From Rathayibacter sp. VKM Ac-2879 (GTDB taxonomy: Bacteria; Actinomycetota; Actinomycetes; Actinomycetales; Microbacteriaceae), in the NCBI RefSeq assembly GCF_015351245.1, contig NZ_JADKSO010000004.1, positions 186,001 through 250,000 of the forward strand: DNA of 64,000 nucleotides, read 5' to 3'. Within the stretch, counting starts at the first letter, position 1; each line of letters begins with the position of its first letter. Both the position numbers and the translations under genes were made by a program. Positions 26,502 through 35,249 of the stretch are shown piece after piece. Under the pieces are notes generated by a model. The model was given only the letters and a program-made list of their open reading frames with translations. It was not told the origin of the DNA and searched no databases.

Positions 26502-26755
26502 ACGGTGAAGCCAGCACCACTGCGCCTCTCGCTGAGCAGCGAGGGGAAGGGACGCGGAGGAGGATCATGACCGGGTCCGTCCTCGGTGACAGGGGCGGGG
26601 AGCGGGTGGCACCGGCGGTTCGTGGATCCTTCCCGAGCGTCTCGCACAAAGAGCCCCCACGTCCCGTGCCCGACAGAAGTGTGCCCGACGGACGCGTCAC
26701 GAAGCGCGGGGACGGCCTGGTGCCGCTCCGAGCACATCCCGCGACCCGTTCGCCG

Positions 26756-27655
26756 TCACCGACCCGGACGTGCGCGGGCTGCGGCGCCCAGCGCGCGCAC
26801 GAACTCCGGCACCACAGGGTTGCCCGTCGGTCGGACAAGCACACCGATCTCGCGGGTCGCCCTCGGATCATCGATCGGAATCTCGCGCACCCCGTCGTCG
26901 ATCGACGACGGGCTCGGCGGGAGGATCGTGACGCCGAGCCCGGCCGCCGCAAGACCGCGAGCGGCCCTGTAGTCGCCCACCTCGAAGGCGGGGACGGGAT
27001 CATGCCCGTCGACGCTGAGCAGGCGACGGGCCGACTCGTGCAGACCATAGCCGGGCGAGAGCATGATCAGATCGAGGCCGCGCAGTTCGTCGAGGCTCAC
27101 CGAGCGACGGGCCGCCAGCGGATGACGGGAATGGACAACGGCCAGCAGCGGCTCCGTGTAGAGGGCAGTCGTCGTGGTGCCCGTGAGTCCCGGCGGATCT
27201 GCGACGATCGCGAGCTCCGCCTCCCCGTCGGCCACCGCCTGCAAGCAGAGCGCACGCGAACCATGCCGCAGCCCGAAGCCGACGCGCGGCCAGCGCTGCC
27301 GAAAGCGTCGGATCACGTCGGGCACGAAGCTCTCGCCAAGCAACGTTTGGAAGGCGATCGAGATCCGGCCGTCTTCGATCGCGCCTGCTCGGCGCACCTC
27401 CGCGAGTCCCGCGGTGATGACGGCCAAACCCTCCTGCGCAGACTCGGCCAGGCGGAGACCGGCCTCCGTCAGCACCACACCGCGCCCCTCCCGCCGCACC
27501 AGTGGAGCACCCGCGAGCTCGGACAGCCTGGCGAGCGAACGGCTCGCGGTCGGCTGCGGAATGCCGAGCTCTGCCGCCGCCGCCGTCACGCCTCCGGTCT
27601 GGGCGACCGCCGCGAGGACGGGCAGCAGTTTCAACAGCGCGGACAAGTCATTCAT
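26756..27655 (-). CDS. LysR-family transcriptional regulator
   Basis: About 299 residues. The N-terminal winged HTH is clear: LPVLAAVAQTGGVTAAAAELGIPQPTASRSLARLSELAGAPLVRREGRGVVLTEAG. The two-lobed effector domain follows. ATG 27655 is preferred over a site 21 bases upstream because a -10-like TATACA (27664-27669, minus strand) ends eight bases ahead of it, giving a leaderless mRNA. It is divergent from an MFS transporter at 27726, the usual target of such a regulator. Confidence 0.92.
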   Translation of the reverse strand: MNDLSALLKLLPVLAAVAQTGGVTAAAAELGIPQPTASRSLARLSELAGAPLVRREGRGVVLTEAGLRLAESAQEGLAVITAGLAEVRRAGAIEDGRISIAFQTLLGESFVPDVIRRFRQRWPRVGFGLRHGSRALCLQAVADGEAELAIVADPPGLTGTTTTALYTEPLLAVVHSRHPLAARRSVSLDELRGLDLIMLSPGYGLHESARRLLSVDGHDPVPAFEVGDYRAARGLAAAGLGVTILPPSPSSIDDGVREIPIDDPRATREIGVLVRPTGNPVVPEFVRALGAAARARPGR

Positions 27656-27725
27656 GCAAAAAATGTATATCACCACACAGATTCGACATTAGTCATGCGA
27701 TCTCGACAGGCCTACCGTCGACATC

Positions 27726-28925
27726 ATGACCATGAGTACCCGACCGCACACGGGTGCTCCCAGCCAGCAGCGACTCACGATCGCCCTGCTGGCCGCGGGG
27801 CTAGCGACCTTCGCAGAGCTATACGCCGTCCAGAGCGTGCTGCCGCAGCTCGCCCGCGAATGGCATCTCGCGCCCTCCGACACCGCGCTCACCGTCTCGG
27901 CGGCAACCCTGGGCCTGGCACTGATGGTGCTCCCCTGGGCGTCGATCGCCGAGCGTATCGGCCGACTCGAGTCGATGCGGATCGCCGTGCTCTCCTCCGT
28001 CGTGCTCGCGCTGCTCGCCTGCGTGGCCCCCACGTTCGAGGTGCTCCTCGTCTTGCGGTTCCTCAGCGGAGCGGCCCTCGGAGCGGTGCCGGCGCTCGCG
28101 GTCGCCGCCATCCACGACCGCGTCAGCGGGGCCGCCGCGACCGCCGCCGCCGCAGCGTACGTCTCGGGGACCACGCTCGGCGGAGCCGCGGGTCGCTTGC
28201 TCGCCGGACCCCTCGCCTCCGTCGTGGGCTGGCGCGGCGCCCTGCTCGTCGTCACGATCGTGTGCGCTCTCGCGGCCCTGGCCTTCGCGCTCCTCGCCCC
28301 ACGGGGCGGCGCACGGGGCGAGGCGGAGGCGGGAGGATGGCGCGTCAAAATCGCCGGCGTCCTCCGCGACCCGGTACTGGTAGCGGTGGCCGCGCAGACC
28401 TTCCTCGCGGTCGGCGGATTCGTGGCCGTGTACAACTACCTGGCGTTCCGGCTCGAGGCCGCGCCGTTCTCGCTTCCACCGGCCCTCGTCTCCCTCCTCT
28501 TCGCCACCTACCTCGCCGGCACGGTGTCGTCGCGGCTCGCCGGACGGTGGGGCCCCGTGATCGGCCCGCGTCTGGTGATGCGCATCGGGGTCGCGGCGAT
28601 GATCGTCGGCCTCCTCGTCATGCTGGCTGCCTCGGTCGTCGTGGTCGTCGGCGGGCTGGTGGTCTTCTCCGGGGGCTTCTTCGCGGTGCATGCCACGGGA
28701 GCGGCCTGGACCGGGGCACGAGCCGCTCCGGCGCTTCGTGGCCACGCGGGCGCCGTCTACACGATCGCGTTCTACGCGGGTTCGGGCGTGGGCGGCTGGC
28801 TGCTCGGGCTCGTCGTCGAAGGAGGCGGCTGGCCGGCGCTCACCGCGGTGACCATCGCGATGCTGGTGCTCGGAGCGGGAATCGTGAGCATCCCGTCGCG
28901 GGCGAGGATCGCCTCCGCCCGCTGA
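27726..28925 (+). CDS. MFS transporter (YnfM-like)
   Basis: 399 residues with about 12 hydrophobic helices. The N-terminal LLAAGLATFAELYAVQSVLPQLAREW is the hallmark of the YnfM-like branch, and the loop 2-3 motif ASIAERIGRLESMRIA matches the MFS A-motif. It is probably an inner-membrane efflux pump; the substrate is unknown. TACCGT (27713-27718) ends seven bases before the ATG, giving a leaderless start. It is paired with the divergent LysR gene. Confidence 0.9.
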   Translation: MTMSTRPHTGAPSQQRLTIALLAAGLATFAELYAVQSVLPQLAREWHLAPSDTALTVSAATLGLALMVLPWASIAERIGRLESMRIAVLSSVVLALLACVAPTFEVLLVLRFLSGAALGAVPALAVAAIHDRVSGAAATAAAAAYVSGTTLGGAAGRLLAGPLASVVGWRGALLVVTIVCALAALAFALLAPRGGARGEAEAGGWRVKIAGVLRDPVLVAVAAQTFLAVGGFVAVYNYLAFRLEAAPFSLPPALVSLLFATYLAGTVSSRLAGRWGPVIGPRLVMRIGVAAMIVGLLVMLAASVVVVVGGLVVFSGGFFAVHATGAAWTGARAAPALRGHAGAVYTIAFYAGSGVGGWLLGLVVEGGGWPALTAVTIAMLVLGAGIVSIPSRARIASAR

Positions 28926-29036
28926 AAACCGTGGCCACGAAGACCCCAGCCCGTGGCCCGCCCTGCGCGCCGAGCAACCGCTCGGTCGCGTGCACGACGG
29001 AGGTAGTGAGCGGCCGCCGCTCCGCGAGACGGAGCC

Positions 29037-30125
29037 TCAGCGCGGCCCGAACGCCTCGCGGTACAGCTGCATGAGCTCGGGCGAGCTCTGCCCGCTCAGC
29101 CCGCAGGTCACGATCACGTCGTCATTCGCCGCAATGAGGTAATCGACGCCCGACTCGAACACGATCGGAGCGCCGTCCACGGCCGGCTGCTGCGTCTGCC
29201 GCACCGTGACGCTGTCCTCCACGTCGCCCACGAAACGGTCGAGCACCTGGAGGGTCACCGTGCCGGCATCGATGGAGCGGACCTCGGCGCGGAAGGCGAG
29301 CTGCGCCGGCGCGAGCACGGACGCGGACACGGGCGAGCACGCGGCGCCCGCGACGGCCGGCAGTTGCAGCGCCGACGACGAGCCCACCCCCACTCCCAGG
29401 GCGAAGGGCAGCAAGAGGGAGGCGGCGGCGCCGGCGCTCAGCGCGCCGACACCCGCGATCAGCCAGGGCGAGCGCCGACGAGGGAGCGTCGCGCGCTCGT
29501 GCTCGCCCGCGATCAGGGCGGCGAGCTCGTCGGCGGTGAGCGGGGGCAGCGCCGCGACCGGATCGATCGCACGGAGAAGGTCGCGCAGCTCGGCCAGGAG
29601 ACCCTCGTCCGCTCCCGAGCCGCCGAGCCCGGCCCCCGCCTCCTCGGCGAGGCTGCGCTGGCCGCGCTCGAGCCGAGTCGCCGCCGCCTCCTCGCTGATC
29701 CCGAGCACGGCGGCGATTCCGTCCGGCGCCAAGCCCTCCCACGCCCAGAGCCGCAGCGGCTCGGCCACCGGCTCGGGCGTGCGCGAGAGCGCCAGACGCA
29801 CCCGCTCGAGCCCGCGCGCCGCGTCCTCGGCGAGCGGCAGCCGAGGTGGGTCGACGACCGCGACCGGCTGGGCGAGCATGACCTGGCGGCGCTGCATCCT
29901 CCGCGCCTCCTGCAACTGCCCGCGCGCGGCGGCGAGCGAAGCGGTGATCGGTTCAGGGCCGGGGGCTCCCTGACGACGCAGCACGTCGAGGGTCGCCGCG
30001 AGCACGTCGTCGGCGATCACGGGGTCCGTGCGCCGCCACAGGTAGCGGCGGATCGGGTCGGAGACGGCGGACGCGAGCGCGGCGAACCGATCGGGGTCGG
30101 CAAGAGGTGCAGGCATGACCCTCAT
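29037..30125 (-). CDS. sigma-70-like protein fused to a membrane and extracytoplasmic domain
   Basis: 362 residues. The N-terminal half resembles a degenerate ECF sigma factor: FAALASAVSDPIRRYLWRRTDPVIADDVLAATLDVLRR matches region 2, and EPLRLWAWEGLAPDGIAAVLGISEEAAATRLERGQRSLAE matches region 4. A linker and one TM helix follow (AGAAASLLLPFALGVGVGSSS, around 240-260), then a 110-residue extracytoplasmic part with two Cys (GAACSPVS and VTCGLSG). A sigma factor tethered in this way would act at the membrane or serve as its own sensor; alternatively the sigma part may no longer bind polymerase. GGAGG precedes ATG 30125. Confidence 0.7.
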   Translation of the reverse strand: MRVMPAPLADPDRFAALASAVSDPIRRYLWRRTDPVIADDVLAATLDVLRRQGAPGPEPITASLAAARGQLQEARRMQRRQVMLAQPVAVVDPPRLPLAEDAARGLERVRLALSRTPEPVAEPLRLWAWEGLAPDGIAAVLGISEEAAATRLERGQRSLAEEAGAGLGGSGADEGLLAELRDLLRAIDPVAALPPLTADELAALIAGEHERATLPRRRSPWLIAGVGALSAGAAASLLLPFALGVGVGSSSALQLPAVAGAACSPVSASVLAPAQLAFRAEVRSIDAGTVTLQVLDRFVGDVEDSVTVRQTQQPAVDGAPIVFESGVDYLIAANDDVIVTCGLSGQSSPELMQLYREAFGPR

Positions 30126-30289
30126 GGTCCCCCCTCCGCGTCCCCCGTGCACGCCGTGACCCGGCGCGGCGAGCTGGGACTGTGCCGGACGTCCTCTCGA
30201 TGCGCCGCCCGGGATCCGCGCGCTCGCGGGCCTCTCGGCTCGCTACTGTGAACCTCGACCACAGCCTCCCTTTCCCGCCGAGGAGCCTC

Positions 30290-31615
30290 ATGCCCATCTG
30301 GACCCTGCACGGCGACGGCCGGACCGTCGAGCCCGGCGTCGTCGTCGCCCCCTCCGAGCGGCTGAGCTGGCCCGCGACCGTGGCCATCGGCATCCAGCAC
30401 GTCGTCGCGATGTTCGGCGCGACGTTCCTGGTGCCGGTGCTCACCGGTTTCCCGGTCGCGACGACCCTTCTGTTCTCGGGTGTCGGCACGCTGCTGTTCC
30501 TTCTGATCACCCGCAACAGGCTGCCCAGCTATCTCGGGTCGAGCTTCGCCTTCATCGCACCGGTCACCGCGGCGACCGCGGTAGGGGGCATGGGCTCGGC
30601 GCTCGCCGGAGTCGTCGCCGTCGGCGTGCTGCTCGCCGCGGTCGGCTTCGTGGTGCAGCTCGTGGGTCTGGGGTGGATCGACCGGCTGATGCCTCCCGTG
30701 GTCGCCGGCGCCATCGTGGCGCTGATCGGCTTCAACCTGGCTCCCACCGCCTACTTGAGCTTCCAGAAGGCGCCGATCACGGCGACGATCACGCTCGCCG
30801 CCGTCATCCTCGCGAGCGTGTTCCTGCGGGGCTTCCTCGGACGGGTCTCGATCGTCCTCGGCGTCCTCATCGGCTACGTCGTGGCGCTGCTGCGCGGCGA
30901 GATCGACTACACCGCCGTCACCCAGGCGGCCTGGGTGGGGCTGCCGCCGTTCACGTTCCCCGACTTCGCGACCGGATCGACGTGGTCCGGGATCGCGATG
31001 TTCCTGCCCGTCGTGCTCGTGCTCGTGGCCGAGAACGTCGGACACGTGCGCGGCGTCGCGACGATGACCGACGCCTCCGCGAACGCCCACACCGGTCGCG
31101 CCCTCATTGCCGACGGCGTGGCGACGACACTCTCGGGCGCGTTCGGCGGCTCGGGCACCACGACCTATGGCGAGAACATCGGGGTCATGGCCGCGACGCG
31201 CGTCTACTCCACCGCCGCCTACTGGGTCGCCGGCATCACCGCGGTGCTGCTCAGCCTCTCGCCGAAGGTCGGGGCGGTGTTCAACTCGATCCCGGCCGGG
31301 GTCCTCGGAGGCGCGACGACGGCGCTCTACGGCCTCATCGGAGTGATCGGCATCAAGATCTGGGTCGACAACCGCGTCGACTTCTCGCGCCCGGTCAACC
31401 AGTACACGGCCGCGGTGGCCCTCGTCATCGCCGTCGCGAACTTCTCCTTCGTGTCGGGAGGCTTCCAGCTCGGCGGCATCGTCCTCGGCGCCGGCGCGGC
31501 CCTCCTCATCTACCACCTCGGCAACGCGGTCGCCCGCTGGCGACGCACGGGCGCCGACGACGGGGGTCCCCTTCCCGCGATCGGCCAGCTCGGCGGTGAT
31601 CCTCAGGACCGCTGA
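30290..31615 (+). CDS. NCS2-family uracil/xanthine permease
   Basis: 441 residues with 12-14 hydrophobic segments. The start MPIWTLHGDGRTVEPGVVVAPSERLSW is typical of UraA/RutG-type permeases. FLPVVLVLVAENVGHV (TM8, catalytic Glu) and GSGTTTYGENIGVMAATRVYS (TM10 motif with the second Glu) fit the NCS2 nucleobase-site signature. It imports uracil or a related base by proton symport. AGGAG stands six bases ahead of ATG 30290. Positions 31419-31452 are the apparent template of a 34-bp filler found in the broken gene at 62292. Confidence 0.93.
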   Translation: MPIWTLHGDGRTVEPGVVVAPSERLSWPATVAIGIQHVVAMFGATFLVPVLTGFPVATTLLFSGVGTLLFLLITRNRLPSYLGSSFAFIAPVTAATAVGGMGSALAGVVAVGVLLAAVGFVVQLVGLGWIDRLMPPVVAGAIVALIGFNLAPTAYLSFQKAPITATITLAAVILASVFLRGFLGRVSIVLGVLIGYVVALLRGEIDYTAVTQAAWVGLPPFTFPDFATGSTWSGIAMFLPVVLVLVAENVGHVRGVATMTDASANAHTGRALIADGVATTLSGAFGGSGTTTYGENIGVMAATRVYSTAAYWVAGITAVLLSLSPKVGAVFNSIPAGVLGGATTALYGLIGVIGIKIWVDNRVDFSRPVNQYTAAVALVIAVANFSFVSGGFQLGGIVLGAGAALLIYHLGNAVARWRRTGADDGGPLPAIGQLGGDPQDR

Positions 31616-31828
31616 CGCGAGTCCTGGCCGAGACGCCGCCCCTCGGCGGTGTCTCGGCCGAGAGGGCAGCGTCCCGGCGGTGCGGCCACGTCTCCACCTC
31701 CGCGCGTGTACCACGTCCAGGGGAGGCCGCAACCCGCTGTGCTCCCCGGTGACGCACGCCTAGCGTCGAGCGTGACGACCGCAGAAGCGGACCGCCGCAC
31801 ACCGAGCGAGACAGCAAGGAGCACCACC

Positions 31829-32284
31829 GTGCCGCAGATCATCGAGACCGTCGACGTCACCGTCCCCGTGTCCGTCGCCTACAACCAGTGGACCCAGTTC
31901 GAGGAGTTCCCGCGCTTCCTGGACGAGGTCGAGTCGATCCAGCAGGTCACCGACACCCTCACCGTGTGGAAGGTGAAGGTCGGCCCCGTCGAGCGTGAGT
32001 TCGAAGCGAACATCACCGAGCAGCACCCCGACGAGCGCGTCGCCTGGACCAGCACGGGAGGCGAGACCGACCACGCCGGCGTCGTCACCTTCCACAAGCT
32101 CTCGGACAGCGAGACCCGCGTCACGGTCCAGCTCGACTGGGAGCCGAAAGGCTTCTTCGAGACCGTCGGCTCGCTAGTCGGAGCCGGCAGCCACGCCGTG
32201 AAGAAGGACCTCCAGAACTTCAAGGAGTACATCGAGAAGCAGGGTTCGCCCGACGGAGCCTGGCGCGGAGACGTCGAGGCCTGA
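31829..32284 (+). CDS. SRPBCC-family (polyketide cyclase-like) protein
   Basis: 151 residues from GTG 31829, with AAGGAG nine bases ahead. The sequence QIIETVDVTVPVSVAYNQWTQFEEFPRFLDEVESI is the standard start of the START-like SRPBCC group, with the helix-grip C-terminal helix AVKKDLQNFKEYIEKQ. These proteins bind hydrophobic ligands. A TAGCGT box lies about 60 bases upstream, so the 5' leader is short. Ligand unknown. Confidence 0.85.
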   Translation: MPQIIETVDVTVPVSVAYNQWTQFEEFPRFLDEVESIQQVTDTLTVWKVKVGPVEREFEANITEQHPDERVAWTSTGGETDHAGVVTFHKLSDSETRVTVQLDWEPKGFFETVGSLVGAGSHAVKKDLQNFKEYIEKQGSPDGAWRGDVEA

Positions 32285-32300
32285 TCCTTCGGGGACGGAC

Positions 32301-32355
32301 GCCCCGTGAGCAGAGGCTCCCCGTGAGCGGGCGCCCGCCCGCCTCCTCACGGGGC
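32301..32355. terminator. bidirectional hairpin between convergent genes
   Basis: A 10-bp perfect stem (32301-32310 with 32346-32355) with a 35-base GC-rich loop between the SRPBCC stop and the OYE stop. It could serve both strands. Confidence 0.45.
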
Positions 32356-32365
32356 ACCTACCCCG

Positions 32366-33439
32366 TCAGTGCCAGGCGCGCGCGTACTGCGGGGGAACGA
32401 GGTGGGCAGGAGCGCCGAGTTCGTGCGCCATCCTCACTGTCGCGTTCGGGTCGCGCAGCAGCTCGCGGGCGAGCAGCACCACGTCGGCGTCGCCCGCAGA
32501 GACGACACCCTCGGCCTGCTCGGCCGTGGTGATCAGCCCGACGGCGCCGACGAGGGCCCCTGTTGCGCGCTTGAGGTCGCGGGCGAACGGCACCTGGTAG
32601 AGCGGCGCGACCGGGATGCTCGTGCCTCCCACGAGACCGCCGGTCGAGACGTCGAAGAGGTCCACTCCCTCCGCGCGCGCCCACTCCGACACCTGGATCG
32701 TCTCCTCGAGCGTCCAGCCGCCCTTGGCCCAATCGGTCGCCGAGAAGCGCACGAGGAGGGGGAGATCGGCGATCTCGGCGCGGACGGCCCGGACGACGTC
32801 GAGGAGCAGGCGGGCGCGGTTCTCGAGCGACCCGCCGAAGTCGTCGTCGCGGTGGTTCGAGAGTGGCGAGAGGAACTGGTGCAGCAGGTAGCCGTGGGCG
32901 GCGTGGATCTCGATCACGTCGAAGCCGGCCTCGACGGCGCGGCGGGCGGAGGCGCGGAACGCTTCCACGACGCTCGGCAGCTCCTCTGCGCCCAGCGCGC
33001 GCGGGGTCGCATAGCCGTCGAAGGCGACAGCGGAGGGCGCGACAGCCTCCCAGCCGCCCGCGCTCGGCGGCACCGAACCCCGGCCGCTCCACTCTCGGTA
33101 CGTCGACGCCTTGCGCCCCGCATGAGCGAGCTGCACCCCCGCCAACGCGCCCTGGGCGTGCACGAAGTCGACGATGGGCACCCAGGCGTCGCGTTGCTCG
33201 TCCGTCCACAGTCCGGTGTCCCACGGGCTGATGCGTCCCTCGGGGACGACTGCCGTCGCCTCCGCGATGACGACCCCCACGCCTCCGCGAGCGAGCGAGC
33301 CGAGGTGCACGAGGTGCCACGTCGCCGGCACGCCGTCCTGCTGCTCGACGGAGTACTGGCACATCGGCGCGGCCCAGAGCCGATTGCGCGCGGTGCGCGA
33401 GCGGAGGGTCAGCGGCTGGAAGAGGGCGGACGTGGTCAT
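32366..33439 (-). CDS. Old Yellow Enzyme-family NADH:flavin oxidoreductase (YqjM-like)
   Basis: 357 residues, a single TIM-barrel OYE. It starts SALFQPLTLRSRTARNRLWAAPMCQYS, has the active-site HAGRKAS and FDVIEIHAAHGYLLHQFLSPLSNHRDDDFGGSLENRARL (substrate-binding His pair and phosphate-binding region), and ends with the FMN-binding GAVGLITTAEQAE. The Cys in the N-terminal PMCQYS and the short length match the thermophilic-like YqjM class. It reduces activated C=C bonds with NAD(P)H. AGGAG lies ahead of ATG 33439. It follows an aldo-keto reductase on the same strand. Confidence 0.93.
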   Translation of the reverse strand: MTTSALFQPLTLRSRTARNRLWAAPMCQYSVEQQDGVPATWHLVHLGSLARGGVGVVIAEATAVVPEGRISPWDTGLWTDEQRDAWVPIVDFVHAQGALAGVQLAHAGRKASTYREWSGRGSVPPSAGGWEAVAPSAVAFDGYATPRALGAEELPSVVEAFRASARRAVEAGFDVIEIHAAHGYLLHQFLSPLSNHRDDDFGGSLENRARLLLDVVRAVRAEIADLPLLVRFSATDWAKGGWTLEETIQVSEWARAEGVDLFDVSTGGLVGGTSIPVAPLYQVPFARDLKRATGALVGAVGLITTAEQAEGVVSAGDADVVLLARELLRDPNATVRMAHELGAPAHLVPPQYARAWH

Positions 33440-33563
33440 GTCACTCCTGTCGTTCGCCTCAGCGGGCCGCCACGCCCGCACGACACGTCGGTGCGCGCGG
33501 GGGTCGCCCGCCGAGGGGCGGTCAGCAGAGGTCAACCGGAGGCGGCGCCCGACTATGCCCGGG

Positions 33564-34535
33564 TCAGCGCGGCCAGCCTGTCCCGGGCGCGTCCTGCCAG
33601 ACGCTGCTCGGCGGCACGAGCGACTCGAGCTCCTCGACGAGCGCGTCGGGGAGCTCGAGGGCGTCGTCGGCGACGAAGGCGTCGTAGTGCTCGGCCGAGG
33701 TGGCGCCGACCACCGTGGTCGTCACGCGCGGATCGCGCGTCGAGAACTGCAGCGCCGCGGCGGCCAACGGCACTCCGGCGCGCTGGCACGCCGCTCCCAT
33801 CGCGGCCACGGCGTCGACGATCGCTGCCGCTGCCGGCGCGTAGGCGTAGGAGGTCACCGGCTCCGGCCAGCGCGCGAGGGCGCCGCCGCCATAGACGGCG
33901 GCGTTCACCACGACCATGCCGCGCGCGACGGACGCATCGATCAGCTCCTCGGAGGAGCGGTCGACCAGGGTGAATCGATTGTGGGTGATCACCGCATCGA
34001 AGAGCCCGGTGTTGACGTAGTGCCGCAGCATCGGCGCGGGGCCGCCGGAGATGCCGATCGAGAGCGCGACGCCCGCTTCCTTCATCGCCACGAGCGCGCG
34101 GACGGGGCCGTCCTCCTCGAACGCTTCGTCGTACGAGATGCGTTCAGGGTCGTGCAGGTACAGGAGCGGAAGCACGTCCATCCCGAGGCGCTCGCGGCTC
34201 TCGTCGAGGCTGCGCCGCATCCGCTCGGCCGAGTAGCTGCCCGTCGTCGGGTCTCGGTCGAGCTTGGTGACCACCGTGATCCCCTCCGGGACCCCTCCTC
34301 GTGCCCGCAGCGCATCGCCGATGAGGCGCTCGCTGGTTCCCCCGGCGTACTCGTTCGACGTGTCGATGACCGACACGGGGCGGTCGCCGGTCGTGGAGTC
34401 GAGCACCCGCTCGAGGGCGGGCACCCGGTCCAGGCCGCCCACGCGTTCTGGCCGCCAGGAGGTGCCGAGGGTCAGCCGGGTGACGGCGGCGCCCGACGGG
34501 CCGAAGGGTCGGAGCGCGGAGGTCTGGGAGGTCAT
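33564..34535 (-). CDS. aldo/keto reductase
   Basis: 323 residues with the AKR tetrad: Asp and Tyr in VIDTSNEYAGGTSE, Lys in VVTKLDRD and His in LLYLHDPERI. The C-terminal NADPH-binding region reads TTTVVGATSAEHYD. The sequence looks closest to the fucose/threo-aldose dehydrogenase-like branch. ATG 34535 is preceded by AGGGTGGGACC. It may act with the OYE 124 bp downstream on reactive carbonyls. Confidence 0.9.
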   Translation of the reverse strand: MTSQTSALRPFGPSGAAVTRLTLGTSWRPERVGGLDRVPALERVLDSTTGDRPVSVIDTSNEYAGGTSERLIGDALRARGGVPEGITVVTKLDRDPTTGSYSAERMRRSLDESRERLGMDVLPLLYLHDPERISYDEAFEEDGPVRALVAMKEAGVALSIGISGGPAPMLRHYVNTGLFDAVITHNRFTLVDRSSEELIDASVARGMVVVNAAVYGGGALARWPEPVTSYAYAPAAAAIVDAVAAMGAACQRAGVPLAAAALQFSTRDPRVTTTVVGATSAEHYDAFVADDALELPDALVEELESLVPPSSVWQDAPGTGWPR

Positions 34536-34586
34536 GGTCCCACCCTGGCAGGAGCCGTCCACGCCGCGCAGGAGGGTCGCGTGGAG

Positions 34587-35168
34587 TCAGTGCACGAGCG
34601 TGCTCAGCCAGACCACGACGAAACCGAGCAGCGTCGTCGTCAGAGTGCCCAGGAGGCGTCGCCCGATCGGGCTCCCGCGCCGCGCCGACATCAGGTAGCC
34701 GAGCACCGCGAGGATGACGACTCCCGACGCGAGAGCGAGGTAGTAGGCCGTCCACTCGTCGAGCACGTTGAGGGGCCCGAGGGCGAGGAACGCCGCTGGC
34801 ACGACCATGGCGGCGAGCATCCCGATCGAGTGACGGGCCGTGTCGCGCAGTGCCGCGAGGAACGTCTTCCCGTCGGGCTGGACCTCGGGGAGGCGCGAGA
34901 GTGTGCCCGCGTACAGGTGCGCGACCCAGAACACACTCACCGACCCCAGAAGGAACAGCAGCACGTCGAGGTCGGTGTCTTTGTCGAAGCCGACCGCGAT
35001 CAGCGTGAGCGCGAGCACCGTGCCGTAGATCGTGCCCTCGGTACGCATGACGGCGCCGACGACTCCGACGGCGGCGACGCCTCCGCTCTGGGTGACGACG
35101 ATGCGGCGGTCGGAGACGTTCGCTGCGTCGTCGAGGGGGGATGGTGCGGGGCGATCGGCGTGATCCAC
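34587..35168 (-). CDS. integral membrane protein of unknown function
   Basis: 193 residues with about five hydrophobic helices (TIYGTVLALTLIAVGF, DVLLFLLGSVSVFWVAHL, HSIGMLAAMVVPAAFLAL, YYLALASGVVILAVLGYL, LLGTLTTTLLGFVVVWL). The first 40 residues are soluble. No family recognised, and the composition is that of the backbone. It lies 51 bp upstream of the aldo-keto reductase on the same strand. Confidence 0.7.
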   Translation of the reverse strand: MDHADRPAPSPLDDAANVSDRRIVVTQSGGVAAVGVVGAVMRTEGTIYGTVLALTLIAVGFDKDTDLDVLLFLLGSVSVFWVAHLYAGTLSRLPEVQPDGKTFLAALRDTARHSIGMLAAMVVPAAFLALGPLNVLDEWTAYYLALASGVVILAVLGYLMSARRGSPIGRRLLGTLTTTLLGFVVVWLSTLVH

Positions 35169-35249
35169 GCGGGCAGCCTTCCGTTGGGCTCGGATGTCGA
35201 CCCACCCTAATCGGCGTACCCCCGCAGGGGAACGCCGCGGCGGCCGGGT

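Noticed and set aside
26369-29074. A 901-codon plus-strand frame
   Set aside because: It is antisense to the LysR gene and out of frame with the MFS gene; its composition is that of a shadow frame in GC-rich DNA.
30122-31732. A 536-codon minus-strand frame opposite the NCS2 permease
   Set aside because: It is very rich in Arg, Asp, Glu and His with no domain; the plus strand is an obvious permease.
33174-35210. A 678-codon plus-strand frame
   Set aside because: It is antisense to the OYE, aldo/keto reductase and membrane-protein genes, all of which have clear motifs.
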